From: CAZKHG01 sp964552655
GTDB lineage: Bacteria > Bacteroidota > Bacteroidia > Bacteroidales > Tenuifilaceae
DNA length: 36,916 nt
Direction: 5' to 3'
Assembly (NCBI GenBank): GCA_964552655.1
Contig: CAZKHG010000033.1
Location: forward strand, 1 to 36,916
Shown: piece after piece, positions 16,798 through 24,014 of the stretch
Layout: the number at the start of each line of letters is the position of its first letter
Position numbering within the stretch: position 1 is the first letter of the stretch
Made by a program: the position numbers and the translations under genes
The notes under the pieces: model-generated
Told to the model about the DNA's origin: nothing
The model's input: only the letters and a program-made list of their open reading frames with translations
Databases searched by the model: none

Positions 16798-17781
16798 CTA
16801 TTCGTTCTCGGCGGCTTCCACCATCTCATTAATTTCACGCCAGGTGCTTTCGCTCATTTTTGGGCCTATAACCTCAATCACTTTCCCTGAAAGGATGGAT
16901 CCCATTTTTCCACATTTGGCAAGTGGCAAACCTTTAGCAAAGCCGTATAAAAACCCGGCAGCATACAGATCCCCTGCCCCGGTGGTATCAATACTCTTTA
17001 CCTTTATTACCCCGATTTTTTCTATCAAACCTCCCCTTTTGATTAATGACCCTTTTGAGCCTATCTTTACAACGGCAATATCAACATCCTTGGCAATTTC
17101 GTCTAGTGCTTCCTCGGGGAGTTTACCTGTAAAAGCTTTGGCTTCCTCCTCGTTGGCAAAAAGAATATCAACGTATTTTTTTACGACTTTGTGGAGGAAT
17201 TCATTGTTTGATTCCACTACATTATAGCTGGCCAGATCGAGAGATATGGTTAACCCCTCTTGTTTGGCAATTATCATTGCACGTTCAATTAGCTCGTGAT
17301 TCTGAACCAGGTAGCCTTCTAAATGAATTATGTTAAAACCCCTAAACATTTCTGGTTTTAAATCCTCGGCTGACATTTCAACGGCTGCTCCTAAGTATGT
17401 TCCAAAAGTACGTTCCGAATCCTTCGAAATGAAGACGGTAGCCCTACCTGTTTGGGTGTTACTGATTAACAATTTGGCTTGTATATTATTCTTTTCCAGA
17501 TCATCCATATACAAACCTCCATACTTGTCATGACCAATTTGCCCTATAAAGGCACATTGCAAACCGAGGTTTGCAATCCCATTAATTGTATTGGCAGCAC
17601 TACCACCAGCAGCTACAGTTTGTTTTAAACCACTGGTTAAATCGGTCGCTTTTTTTAGAAAATGCTCATCAACGAGCTGCATGCTTCCACGTGGCAGGTT
17701 AAGTTTTTTCAGAACATCATCGTTTTCAATAGTGATTAAAACATCTACCAGCGCATTTCCAAGTCCAAGTATTTTTGCCAT
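16798..17781 (-). CDS. PfkB-family carbohydrate/nucleoside kinase, adenosine-kinase-like
   Basis: This is a 327-residue ribokinase-fold enzyme. The N-terminal GLGNALVDVL (6-15), the di-glycine substrate loop AAGGSAANT (57-65) and the C-terminal PfkB signature DTTGAGDLYAAGFLYG (265-280) with catalytic base Asp271 are all present. NTQTGRATVFIS (108-119) and HLEGYL (153-158) are typical of the adenosine-kinase-like group of Bacteroidota. It probably transfers the gamma-phosphate of ATP to the 5'-hydroxyl of a nucleoside (adenosine) or a sugar; the substrate cannot be fixed from sequence. The gene stands alone on the reverse strand, converging on the lipoprotein operon and sharing its terminator. 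A TAATTTTG box (reverse of 17797-17804) lies only 15 bases before the start and would give a very short leader. Confidence 0.9.
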   Translation of the reverse strand: MAKILGLGNALVDVLITIENDDVLKKLNLPRGSMQLVDEHFLKKATDLTSGLKQTVAAGGSAANTINGIANLGLQCAFIGQIGHDKYGGLYMDDLEKNNIQAKLLISNTQTGRATVFISKDSERTFGTYLGAAVEMSAEDLKPEMFRGFNIIHLEGYLVQNHELIERAMIIAKQEGLTISLDLASYNVVESNNEFLHKVVKKYVDILFANEEEAKAFTGKLPEEALDEIAKDVDIAVVKIGSKGSLIKRGGLIEKIGVIKVKSIDTTGAGDLYAAGFLYGFAKGLPLAKCGKMGSILSGKVIEVIGPKMSESTWREINEMVEAAENE

Positions 17782-17876
17782 CGCTTAATTTTTCCCCAAA
17801 ATTAAGTGAATTTTAGCATATTATATTAAGGTATAGATTAAGTAAAGCGAAAAAGGAATAAGTTTTTTTAATTAAG

Positions 17877-17910
17877 TTTTGGGGATAAAATAAAAATTAT
17901 ATTACATTTG
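17877..17910 (+). promoter_or_regulatory. Promoter of the tRNA-Asn region
   Basis: TTTTG (17877-17881) and TACATTTG (17903-17910), spaced by 21 bases, match the Bacteroidota -33/-7 consensus (TTTG...TAnnTTTG) well. It lies about 30 bases before the broken tRNA copy and about 150 before the intact tRNA-Asn, with no other promoter visible between them, so it probably drives both. Confidence 0.7.
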
Positions 17911-17941
17911 CACCGCTAAACCCGAAAGGGATTAATTACAC

Positions 17942-18033
17942 TCCTCATTAGCTCAGTTGCCTGCCTGCCGGTAGGCAGGGTTAGAGCACCTGACTGGTAA
18001 AGTCCATTAGGTGATTCTTAAGATTGATGAGGT
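17942..18033 (+). pseudogene. Broken tRNA-Asn copy interrupted by a 20-bp palindrome
   Basis: The first 18 bases (17942-17959) and then 17980-17996 match the 5' part of the intact tRNA-Asn at 18062 base for base through the D arm and into the anticodon loop. Between them, in the D loop, sits a 20-bp palindrome (17960-17979). After the first anticodon base (G) the copy diverges: the anticodon stem, variable loop and T arm are lost. A weak trace of the 3' end, GATGAGG (18026-18032), can still pair with the 5' acceptor strand CCTCATT. It cannot fold as a normal tRNA and has no recognisable T-arm TTCAA motif. It is best read as a decayed duplicate. Confidence 0.8.
17960..17979. repeat. 20-bp palindromic insertion in the tRNA D loop
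   Basis: CCTGCCTGCCGGTAGGCAGG is self-complementary except for one G/T pair (8th and 13th bases). It is much more GC-rich than its surroundings. Similar CCTGCC...GGCAGG palindromes are, as I recall, dispersed repeats in some Bacteroidota genomes. Removing it restores the exact D-arm sequence of the intact copy, which shows that it was inserted. Confidence 0.8.
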
Positions 18034-18061
18034 GAAAAGAGAAGAAGTTGTTTTTACATAT

Positions 18062-18135
18062 TCCTCATTAGCTCAGTTGGTTAGAGCACCTGACTGTTAA
18101 TCAGGGGGTCCTAGGTTCAAGTCCTAGATGAGGAG
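18062..18135 (+). tRNA. tRNA-Asn (anticodon GTT)
   Basis: A full 74-base cloverleaf: acceptor TCCTCAT (18062-18068) with ATGAGGA (18128-18134) and discriminator G18135; D stem GCTC/GAGC; anticodon stem CCTGA/TCAGG around loop CTGTTAA with anticodon GTT at 18096-18098; T stem CTAGG/CCTAG around TTCAAGT. The 3' CCA is not encoded (CAA follows). A terminator lies immediately downstream. Confidence 0.97.
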
Positions 18136-18136
18136 C

Positions 18137-18166
18137 AAGCCCCAACAAAATATTGGGGCTTTTTTT
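18137..18166. terminator. Terminator after tRNA-Asn
   Basis: A 9-bp perfect stem, AAGCCCCAA (18137-18145) and TTGGGGCTT (18153-18161), with a 7-base loop and a run of T to 18166. It starts right after the tRNA. Because the reverse-strand glycosylase gene ends at 18165 and A residues flank the stem, it may also end that transcript. Confidence 0.88.
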
Positions 18167-18689
18167 ATATAAAAAACCTCCAGGGCATTTTCGCCCAATG
18201 CTCTCCGGCATAGTCAACTCCAATTCTGGTAGCGGTTTTAATCTCAGCTAACCGGGATGAGTTTTCAACCCACATACGATTTGAAACAACTAAATCTTCC
18301 CCGTAAAAATCTTTATCTATTTCAAGGAGTCTGGTTAACCTGCCCGGTCCATAACATTTATCCAGTCCGCGAATAAGAACAGCCTGCGGGTTGTTGGTTT
18401 CACCGGTTACAACATTCAACATCCAGTACATACCATATATAAGGTAAACATAAATCAATCCTCCGTGCTCAAACATTACCTCAGTTCTTGCCGTTCTACC
18501 CTTGCTTGCATGGCAGGCGAGATCTTCAGCTCCACGGTATGCCTCAACCTCAGTAATGGTAAACCTTTTGGTTGTTCCATTCTCGAAAACGCGAACGAGA
18601 TTTTTACCCACTAGCTCCGGGGCCACCTGGAGCACATCGCGTGTAAAAAAATCTCTGGTTAGGCGTTTATTTATTTTGTTGTTGATCAT
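18165..18689 (-). CDS. DNA-3-methyladenine glycosylase, AAG/MPG family
   Basis: This base-excision repair enzyme removes alkylated purines such as 3-methyladenine from DNA. It has 174 residues from ATG 18689. Motifs of the AAG family are TEVEAYRGAEDLACHAS (with the glutamate expected to activate water), a TARTEVMF segment, IYVYLIYGMYWMLNVV with the tyrosines that contact the flipped base and DNA, NPQAVLIRG, and YGPGRLTR. The frame can be extended to a TTG at 18707, but the ATG is the better start. The gene overlaps the 3' end of the upstream membrane-protein gene by 23 bases, so the two are likely translationally coupled, although no functional link is obvious. The length is normal for the bacterial family. 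Confidence 0.93.
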   Translation of the reverse strand: MINNKINKRLTRDFFTRDVLQVAPELVGKNLVRVFENGTTKRFTITEVEAYRGAEDLACHASKGRTARTEVMFEHGGLIYVYLIYGMYWMLNVVTGETNNPQAVLIRGLDKCYGPGRLTRLLEIDKDFYGEDLVVSNRMWVENSSRLAEIKTATRIGVDYAGEHWAKMPWRFFI

Positions 18690-20256
18690 CTTCAAAGTGA
18701 TAGCCAAAAAAGAATAATGAATAAAAAAGTGCTACGAATGATGCTCCAATATGTCTTTCAAGAGTTTCAATGCTAAGCATTGATAGAAGTATTAAAATCA
18801 TAAATACGAATGGGAGAAAAAGTTTGAATCTTCTCCTGTAAAAGAACGGGTAAAGCAAGCCAAACATAAACATGAAAAAACCAATGAGTCCGGATGCTAT
18901 TAGCACATTTAAATACTGGTTGTGTGAAGTTTTCCAGCTTTCCTTATCAAGGTTCTTTTCATATTTTTCATAATATTCGAAAAGTTTATCTTTTCCATCA
19001 CCAACCCCAACCCCCCAAAAAAGATGATCTCTAATAATTTTTAAGGATGTTTTGGTATAGATAAACCTCTGAATAATTGAGCTTCCTGTTATTTGTCCTC
19101 TGGTTAAATACGCATCTATCTCCCAAAAGAGCTGGTATAAACGCGGATAAATGCCAGCCTTATGCTCCCTGTAGATTGAACTTGAAACACTGTTCTCAAT
19201 TAACCGGATATCTACAGAGTCTAGCCTGGACAAACCAACCGAATCTTTGGTTAACCCTTTTGAGGTCAGGTAGCGAATAATTGTCTGATCGATCTGGTTT
19301 CCGGCTTTATCTTTCCCATCATAGGGTATTTTACTATACCTGCTCCACTCTTCCCTCAGCTCCGAAGCGCAAACATTTATCCAAACCAGATAGCCATTCT
19401 CATATTGATTGCTTAAAGTATCGTGGTAGTATGAATTCAGATTTACAGTTTGTGATGGGAGGCTTTTATAATTTATTGGATGTCTTGTAAAATACTTATC
19501 GATTGAATGAGCAATAAATGAGGAAGAGATTAATATTATCATAAAAACCAAAACAAAAATTGGGTATTTAATTAAATGTTCTTTAACCTTGAATGCCCAC
19601 CAAAGAAGAATCATCAAGCCAAGGGTAAATAATATTACAATACCTGTAAGCGATTGCAGAATAAATATAAAACAGATGAACCAAAGCGCCAGAAGCAATA
19701 ATAGTATTTTAATAAAAATATTGCTAAAGTACCCATCTTTAAAAACCATATACCCAATGGCAAATACGCTGGTTAATGCCATCAGGGAGAACCGGATGTG
19801 CAAAATGAACGGCGAAAGGTACCTTACATCCTGCCCCAGATAATTATAGTCCCTTATATAGTAAACAAACCCAATTACAGTTGAAACAAATACTGCCGTT
19901 GAAAAGGTCAGTATTAGAAACCTGAATTCCCCTCTTTTTATCGGGTCGCTAGTGGAAATAACCAGCGGGGCAACCAATAAAGGAACCCAAACCCTCAGCT
20001 CGGCTAATGAGCGTGAAAGGTTTTGTGAGTAAAAAAAACTAAATGCAATGGAAAAATATACTAAAGCAAAAGCCCAAACCGCCTTATTGTTCTTTATTCT
20101 TTGATATTTAATAAGCCAATTACCGTCTAATAACCAGTTAATTGAGAAAGTAAAAAACCCAACGCTTAATAAAAAAGGAGAATACAGCATTGAACAAAGT
20201 GCCAATGCAATACCAAAAATAAAAAAGAAACGATGGACTCTCTGATTGAAAATCAT
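18667..20256 (-). CDS. O-antigen ligase / polymerase-like membrane protein
   Basis: This integral membrane protein of 529 residues has about 11-12 hydrophobic helices, grouped in the first 245 and last 100 residues, around a long hydrophilic loop (about 250-400) expected on the periplasmic side. The loop ends in the Wzy_C/WaaL-type region KIIRDHLFWGVGVGDGKDKL followed by SHNQYLNVLIASGLIGF, where the histidine and the following membrane helix are typical of O-antigen ligases and related polymerases. Such proteins join undecaprenyl-linked polysaccharide to lipid A core, or polymerise it. No glycosyltransferase cluster surrounds it, so ligase versus polymerase, or a protein-glycosylation role, cannot be settled. 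It is transcribed towards the DNA glycosylase gene, which it overlaps. Confidence 0.85.
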   Translation of the reverse strand: MIFNQRVHRFFFIFGIALALCSMLYSPFLLSVGFFTFSINWLLDGNWLIKYQRIKNNKAVWAFALVYFSIAFSFFYSQNLSRSLAELRVWVPLLVAPLVISTSDPIKRGEFRFLILTFSTAVFVSTVIGFVYYIRDYNYLGQDVRYLSPFILHIRFSLMALTSVFAIGYMVFKDGYFSNIFIKILLLLLALWFICFIFILQSLTGIVILFTLGLMILLWWAFKVKEHLIKYPIFVLVFMIILISSSFIAHSIDKYFTRHPINYKSLPSQTVNLNSYYHDTLSNQYENGYLVWINVCASELREEWSRYSKIPYDGKDKAGNQIDQTIIRYLTSKGLTKDSVGLSRLDSVDIRLIENSVSSSIYREHKAGIYPRLYQLFWEIDAYLTRGQITGSSIIQRFIYTKTSLKIIRDHLFWGVGVGDGKDKLFEYYEKYEKNLDKESWKTSHNQYLNVLIASGLIGFFMFMFGLLYPFFYRRRFKLFLPFVFMILILLSMLSIETLERHIGASFVALFYSLFFFGYHFEDDQQQNK

Positions 20257-20403
20257 TTTTAAATCGGTTACTTGATCGAGAACTATATTTGTTAAAACGT
20301 CAAAGCTAAGAAAATTGTATAAAAATATTTCATTTATAACTCCACAGAAAAACGGGGAATGAAAGGAGGTTGTTTAAAAAGTTAAATTAATTGTTGATAA
20401 CTA

Positions 20404-20433
20404 TTGTGGTTTTAAATATTAGTTGTATTTTTG
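20404..20433 (+). promoter_or_regulatory. Promoter of the rplM operon
   Basis: TTG (20404-20406) and TATTTTTG (20426-20433), spaced by 19 bases, match the Bacteroidota consensus TTG...TAnnTTTG. Transcription is expected to start near 20440, giving a leader of about 68 nt before the rplM GTG start. Confidence 0.7.
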
Positions 20434-20439
20434 CATCCC

Positions 20440-20507
20440 GCTTATTATAACCACTTGGATAATAGAATAAAAGTAAGGTATTAACTAAAAACAGAGGATA
20501 TTAAAAC
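20440..20507 (+). promoter_or_regulatory. rplM 5' leader, possible ribosomal-protein leader
   Basis: The predicted 68-nt leader is AT-rich and I see no long stem in it. A leader motif before L13 operons of Bacteroidia has, as I recall, been described in the literature, but I cannot confirm a match by eye. It is listed only because regulation of this operon would be expected here. Confidence 0.25.
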
Positions 20508-20963
20508 GTGGACACTTTGAGTTACAAGACGGTATCGGCCAACAAGGCAACCGTTAACAAAGAGTGGGTAGTGGTAGATGCCACAAATGAAGTATTGGGT
20601 CGCCTCGCAAGCAAAGTAGCGAATATTTTGAGAGGTAAATACAAAACCAACTTCACCCCACATGTTGATTGTGGTGACAATGTAATCATCATCAACGCAG
20701 ATAAAATTCGTTTAACAGGTAAGAAACTTACTGACAAAGAGTATGTTCGCCATACCGGTTATCCTGGAGGACAAAGGTTTTCAACCCCAAAGGAAATGCT
20801 TCGCAAACGCCCAATCTTTGTAATTGAACATGCTGTAAAGGGAATGCTGGCAAAGAACAGGCTTGGATCCGCACTATACAAAAACCTGTATGTTTACGCA
20901 GGATCGGAGCACCCCCATGAGGCTCAAAAACCTAAAGAAATTAAGTTAGATTCCATTAAATAG
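20508..20963 (+). CDS. rplM: 50S ribosomal protein L13
   Basis: The 151-residue protein has the family signature throughout: EWVVVDATNEVLGRLAS (19-35), KYKTNFTPHVDCGDNVIIIN, KEYVRHTGYPGG and RKRPIFVIEHAVKGMLAKNRLG. L13 binds 23S rRNA early in assembly of the large subunit. The start codon is GTG at 20508. The resulting N-terminus, MDTLSYKTVSANKATVNKEW, is the one usual in Bacteroidota, so the GTG is well supported and no ATG would give it. It heads the operon with rpsI 7 bases downstream. Confidence 0.97.
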   Translation: MDTLSYKTVSANKATVNKEWVVVDATNEVLGRLASKVANILRGKYKTNFTPHVDCGDNVIIINADKIRLTGKKLTDKEYVRHTGYPGGQRFSTPKEMLRKRPIFVIEHAVKGMLAKNRLGSALYKNLYVYAGSEHPHEAQKPKEIKLDSIK

Positions 20964-20970
20964 ATAGAAT

Positions 20971-21357
20971 ATGCAGGAACATATCGCAATCGGAAGAAGA
21001 AAATCTGCAATAGCTCGTGTTTATCTTCGTGAAGGCAAAGGCAATATCACCATAAATGGCAAAGATCTGAAAGAGTATTTCCCTTCGGATTTGATGCAGT
21101 TTGTTGTTAAACAACCCCTTCAGGTACTCAATTTAACCGGCAATTATGATATTACCGTTAACCTGGTTGGTGGTGGTGTGAAAGGACAAGCCGAAGCACT
21201 AAGACTTGGGATTGCCCGTGCTTTGGTTGAAGCCAACCCGGAAAACAAACCAGCTTTAAAAGCAGAAGGCTTTATGACCCGTGATCCACGCGAAGTTGAG
21301 CGTAAGAAACCCGGTCAGCCAAAAGCCAGAAAGAGATTCCAGTTTAGCAAACGTTAA
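20971..21357 (+). CDS. rpsI: 30S ribosomal protein S9
   Basis: The 128-residue protein has the S9 pattern: IGRRKSAIARVYLREGKGNI (7-26), GGGVKGQAEALRLGIARAL (about 67-85) and the basic C-terminal tail KARKRFQFSKR, whose last residues reach the P-site tRNA. It follows rplM by 7 bases, the conserved L13-S9 pairing. About 108 bases with strong RNA structure separate it from rpsB. Confidence 0.97.
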   Translation: MQEHIAIGRRKSAIARVYLREGKGNITINGKDLKEYFPSDLMQFVVKQPLQVLNLTGNYDITVNLVGGGVKGQAEALRLGIARALVEANPENKPALKAEGFMTRDPREVERKKPGQPKARKRFQFSKR

Positions 21358-21377
21358 AAAAATCAATTAATAACCCA

Positions 21378-21447
21378 TTTGGCAGGCAGTTTAGCATCTA
21401 AATTGCCCAGACTTCCTGTAACAAGGAACTACTGGACGATTGCCAAA
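21378..21447 (+). ncRNA. Structured three-way-junction RNA leader of rpsB
   Basis: Between rpsI and rpsB the RNA can form a closing stem, TTTGGCA (21378-21384) with TGCCAAA (21441-21447). Inside it are two hairpins: GGCAGTTTAG (21385-21394) with CTAAATTGCC (21398-21407), ten pairs with a CAT loop and one G/T pair, and CAG (21408-21410) with CTG (21432-21434) closing an inner TTCCT/AGGAA stem (21413-21417, 21424-21428). The structure ends 18 bases before the rpsB ATG. It fits a cis-acting ribosomal-protein leader that could bind S2 to control rpsB-tsf. It is not a terminator, since there is no T run. The structure is seen; the function is inferred. Confidence 0.6.
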
Positions 21448-21465
21448 ATCTAAACTAAAAAAAAC

Positions 21466-22314
21466 ATGTCACGAACAACATTCGATCAACTTCTTGATGC
21501 AGGTGTGCACTTTGGCCACCTGAAACGTAAATGGAACCCGAAAATGGCTCCATACATTTTTATGGAACGCAACGGGATCCATATCCTCGACCTGCAGAAA
21601 ACCATCGTTAAAATTGATGAGGCTGCAGCAGCTATTAAGCAGATAGCCAAATCGGGCCGCAAGGTATTGTTTGTGGCCACAAAAAAACAGGCAAAGGAAA
21701 TAGTTGCAGAGCATGTAAAACAGGTAAACATGCCATACGTAACCGAGCGTTGGCCCGGTGGGATGCTAACCAATTTCCCAACAATCCGTAAGGCGGTTAA
21801 AAAAATGTCATCTATTGATAAGATGGCTACCGATGGTACTTTTAACAACCTGTCAAAACGCGAAAAACTTCAAATTACCCGCCAGCGAGCCAAATTGGAA
21901 AAAAACCTTGGGTCAATTGCTGATTTAAACAGATTGCCTGCCGCACTTTTTGTTGTTGACGTCCAGAAAGAATACATCGCTGTACGCGAAGCAAAACGGC
22001 TAAGTATCCCGGTATTTGCAATGGTTGATACCTGTTGTGATCCTACACCCATTGATTTTATCATTCCTGCAAACGATGATGCATCTAAGTCTATTTCCAT
22101 AGTAGTTGAAACCATGGTTAAGGCGATACAGGAAGGGCTTGAAGAACGTAAGGCAGAAAAAGAGAAAGAACCTGCGCCAAAAGAGAAGAAAGAAGAACCT
22201 TCTCATACCCGTGCCCGCAAAGGGAAAAAGAAAGAGGTGGTAGCCGACGAGGAAAAAAATGATGAGGTTGAAGAATCCCATGATGAGGTTGAAGAATCAG
22301 ATAAAGATGAATAG
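21466..22314 (+). CDS. rpsB: 30S ribosomal protein S2 with long charged tail
   Basis: The core (about residues 1-225) has S2 motifs: LLDAGVHFGHLKRKWNPKM (10-28), YIFMERNGIHILDLQKT, TERWPGGMLTNFPTI (about 92-106) and PIPVFAMVDTCCDP-like SIPVFAMVDTCCDPTPIDF. The protein is 282 residues long because of a C-terminal tail of about 55 residues that is almost wholly charged: first Lys/Glu/Pro-rich, then acidic. The last part contains a 21-bp tandem repeat (NDEVEES/HDEVEES). Such tails are variable among Bacteroidota and are probably disordered. S2 joins the small subunit late. tsf follows 39 bases downstream, the usual rpsB-tsf pair. A structured leader precedes the gene. Confidence 0.97.
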   Translation: MSRTTFDQLLDAGVHFGHLKRKWNPKMAPYIFMERNGIHILDLQKTIVKIDEAAAAIKQIAKSGRKVLFVATKKQAKEIVAEHVKQVNMPYVTERWPGGMLTNFPTIRKAVKKMSSIDKMATDGTFNNLSKREKLQITRQRAKLEKNLGSIADLNRLPAALFVVDVQKEYIAVREAKRLSIPVFAMVDTCCDPTPIDFIIPANDDASKSISIVVETMVKAIQEGLEERKAEKEKEPAPKEKKEEPSHTRARKGKKKEVVADEEKNDEVEESHDEVEESDKDE

Positions 22315-22353
22315 CCCATCATAAATTAATTATAAATTAATCAGATTAAAAAC

Positions 22354-23181
22354 ATGGAAGTTAACGTAGCCGATATATCAAAACTCAGAAAACTAACCGG
22401 AGCCGGAATGATGGATTGCAAAAATGCTCTGGTTGAATCCAAAGGCGATTTCGATAGGGCAATTGAGCTCATCCGCGAACGCGGTAAAGCTATTGCCAAC
22501 AAACGTGCCGACCGTGAAGCTGGCGAGGGCGCAGTTCTCGCAAAAGTTGCTGCCGACGGTAAATTTGGCGCGATGGTTGTTCTTAACTGCGAAACCGATT
22601 TTGTTGCTAAAAACGAAAAATTTGTTGCTCTAACTCAAAGTATTCTTGACAAAGCCCTTGAAAAAAATCCGGCTGATTTAGACGCCCTTAAAGCTATAGA
22701 AATCGATGGTCGTAAGATTGTTGATCTTGTAACCGATCAGTCAGGTGTTACCGGTGAAAAATTTGAGTTATCTTACTACCAAAAGGTTGAAGCGGCAAAA
22801 GTGGTTGCTTATATTCATCCCGGGAATAAACTTGGTGCAATAGTTGGGTTCAACAAGGCCGATGCCGATATCCAGGTGTACAAGGATGTTGCCATGCAGG
22901 TTGCTGCGATGAACGCTGTTTCTGTTGATAAGGATGATGTTCCGGAAACCGTTCGCCAGAAAGAGTTTGAGATTGGCCGTGAACAGGCTCGCCTAGAAGG
23001 TAAGCCAGAGAATATGCTTGATAAGATAGCTGAAGGTAAACTTCAGAAATTTTACAAGGAGAGCACATTGATGAACCAAGATTTCATTAAGGACAGCAAA
23101 ATGACTGTTCGAGCATATTTACAAGGTGCTGACAAAGAGTTAAAAGTTACTGGTTTCAAGAGAGTTTCTTTGACTATTTAA
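22354..23181 (+). CDS. tsf: Translation elongation factor Ts
   Basis: EF-Ts is the guanine-nucleotide exchange factor for EF-Tu. The 275-residue protein shows the N-terminal UBA-like region ISKLRKLTGAGMMDCKNAL (8-26), the core motif VVLNCETDFVAKNEKF (about 75-90), VVAYIHPGNKLGAIVGF and the C-terminal MNQDFIKDSKMTVRAYL. Length and domains are normal. A terminator 24 bases after the stop marks the end of the rplM-tsf transcript. Confidence 0.97.
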   Translation: MEVNVADISKLRKLTGAGMMDCKNALVESKGDFDRAIELIRERGKAIANKRADREAGEGAVLAKVAADGKFGAMVVLNCETDFVAKNEKFVALTQSILDKALEKNPADLDALKAIEIDGRKIVDLVTDQSGVTGEKFELSYYQKVEAAKVVAYIHPGNKLGAIVGFNKADADIQVYKDVAMQVAAMNAVSVDKDDVPETVRQKEFEIGREQARLEGKPENMLDKIAEGKLQKFYKESTLMNQDFIKDSKMTVRAYLQGADKELKVTGFKRVSLTI

Positions 23182-23204
23182 TCAGTAAATAATATTCAAA
23201 ATCG

Positions 23205-23232
23205 AGCCTCGGTAGTAACCGGGGCTTTTTTT
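23205..23232 (+). terminator. Terminator after tsf
   Basis: AGCCTCGG (23205-23212) pairs with CCGGGGCT (23219-23226), with one T/G pair and a 6-base loop, followed by a run of T. It separates the ribosomal-protein transcript from pyrH. Confidence 0.88.
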
Positions 23233-23268
23233 ATTTATCTTTAAAGCCGATTTATTAAACAAGAAAAG

Positions 23269-23979
23269 ATGATCAAGTACAAAAGGATTCTGCTAAAACT
23301 CAGCGGGGAAGCGCTGATGGGCGAAGACAAATACGGAATTAGCACAACTGTTTTAAATACTTATGCATCTCAAATCAAGGAGATATCAGAATTGGGCGTT
23401 GAGGTTGGAATAGTGATTGGAGGAGGAAATATCTTCCGTGGATTAAGCGGTGTTAATAAAGGTTTCGACCGTGTTAAGGGAGATCAAATGGGAATGTTGG
23501 CAACTGTAATAAACAGCATAGCGCTACAAAGCGCCATAGAAAGTATAGGAGGAAAAGCAAAAGTTTTTACTGCAACTAAAATGGAGCCAGTTGGTGAACT
23601 TTATACAAAACCCAAGGTATTGGAAGCCTTTAAAACCGGGTACATTGCAATCATTGCAGGTGGCACCGGTAATCCATTTTTTACCACAGATACTGCATCA
23701 GCATTACGAGGTGTTGAAATTGAAGCCGAAGCGCTTTTAAAAGGGACTCGTGTTGATGGCGTTTACACAGCTGATCCGGAAAAAGATAAGACCGCCAAAA
23801 AGTTTGATACAATCACCTTTACAGAAGCTTACAATAAAAACTTAAAAATTATGGATCTCACTGCGTTTACCATGTGCAGCGAGAATAATCTCCCCATTAT
23901 TGTTTTTGATATGAACACAAAAGGCAACCTAAAAAAACTAGTTTTAGGCGAAAAGATTGGCACTTTAGTTAAAAATTAA
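23269..23979 (+). CDS. pyrH: Uridylate kinase (UMP kinase)
   Basis: This bacterial UMP kinase of the amino-acid-kinase fold makes UDP from UMP and ATP in pyrimidine nucleotide synthesis. The 236 residues show RILLKLSGEALMG (6-18), GIVIGGGNIFRG (about 47-58), GDQMGMLATVINSIALQ, AGGTGNPFFTTDTASALRG and GTRVDGVYTADP. A TATCTTTA box (23236-23243), close to the Bacteroidota -7 consensus, lies between the upstream terminator and the start, so pyrH-frr may have its own promoter. frr follows 35 bases downstream, the common pyrH-frr pairing. Confidence 0.96.
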   Translation: MIKYKRILLKLSGEALMGEDKYGISTTVLNTYASQIKEISELGVEVGIVIGGGNIFRGLSGVNKGFDRVKGDQMGMLATVINSIALQSAIESIGGKAKVFTATKMEPVGELYTKPKVLEAFKTGYIAIIAGGTGNPFFTTDTASALRGVEIEAEALLKGTRVDGVYTADPEKDKTAKKFDTITFTEAYNKNLKIMDLTAFTMCSENNLPIIVFDMNTKGNLKKLVLGEKIGTLVKN

Positions 23980-24014
23980 ATATTTTAGTTCCCAAATTTT
24001 CAAAGAACACCGCC

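Noticed and set aside
17942..18033. The first tRNA-like copy as a working tRNA with a long D arm
   Set aside because: The anticodon stem cannot form the 5-bp/7-base arrangement and there is no T arm, so the copy is called a pseudogene.
18690..18707. TTG-started extension of the DNA glycosylase
   Set aside because: Only six residues lie before the ATG at 18689, and they are read from within the upstream gene.
21381..21389. GGCAGGCAG in the rpsB leader as a second copy of the palindrome inserted in the tRNA
   Set aside because: Only nine bases are shared, the other arm is missing, and the bases take part in a different fold.
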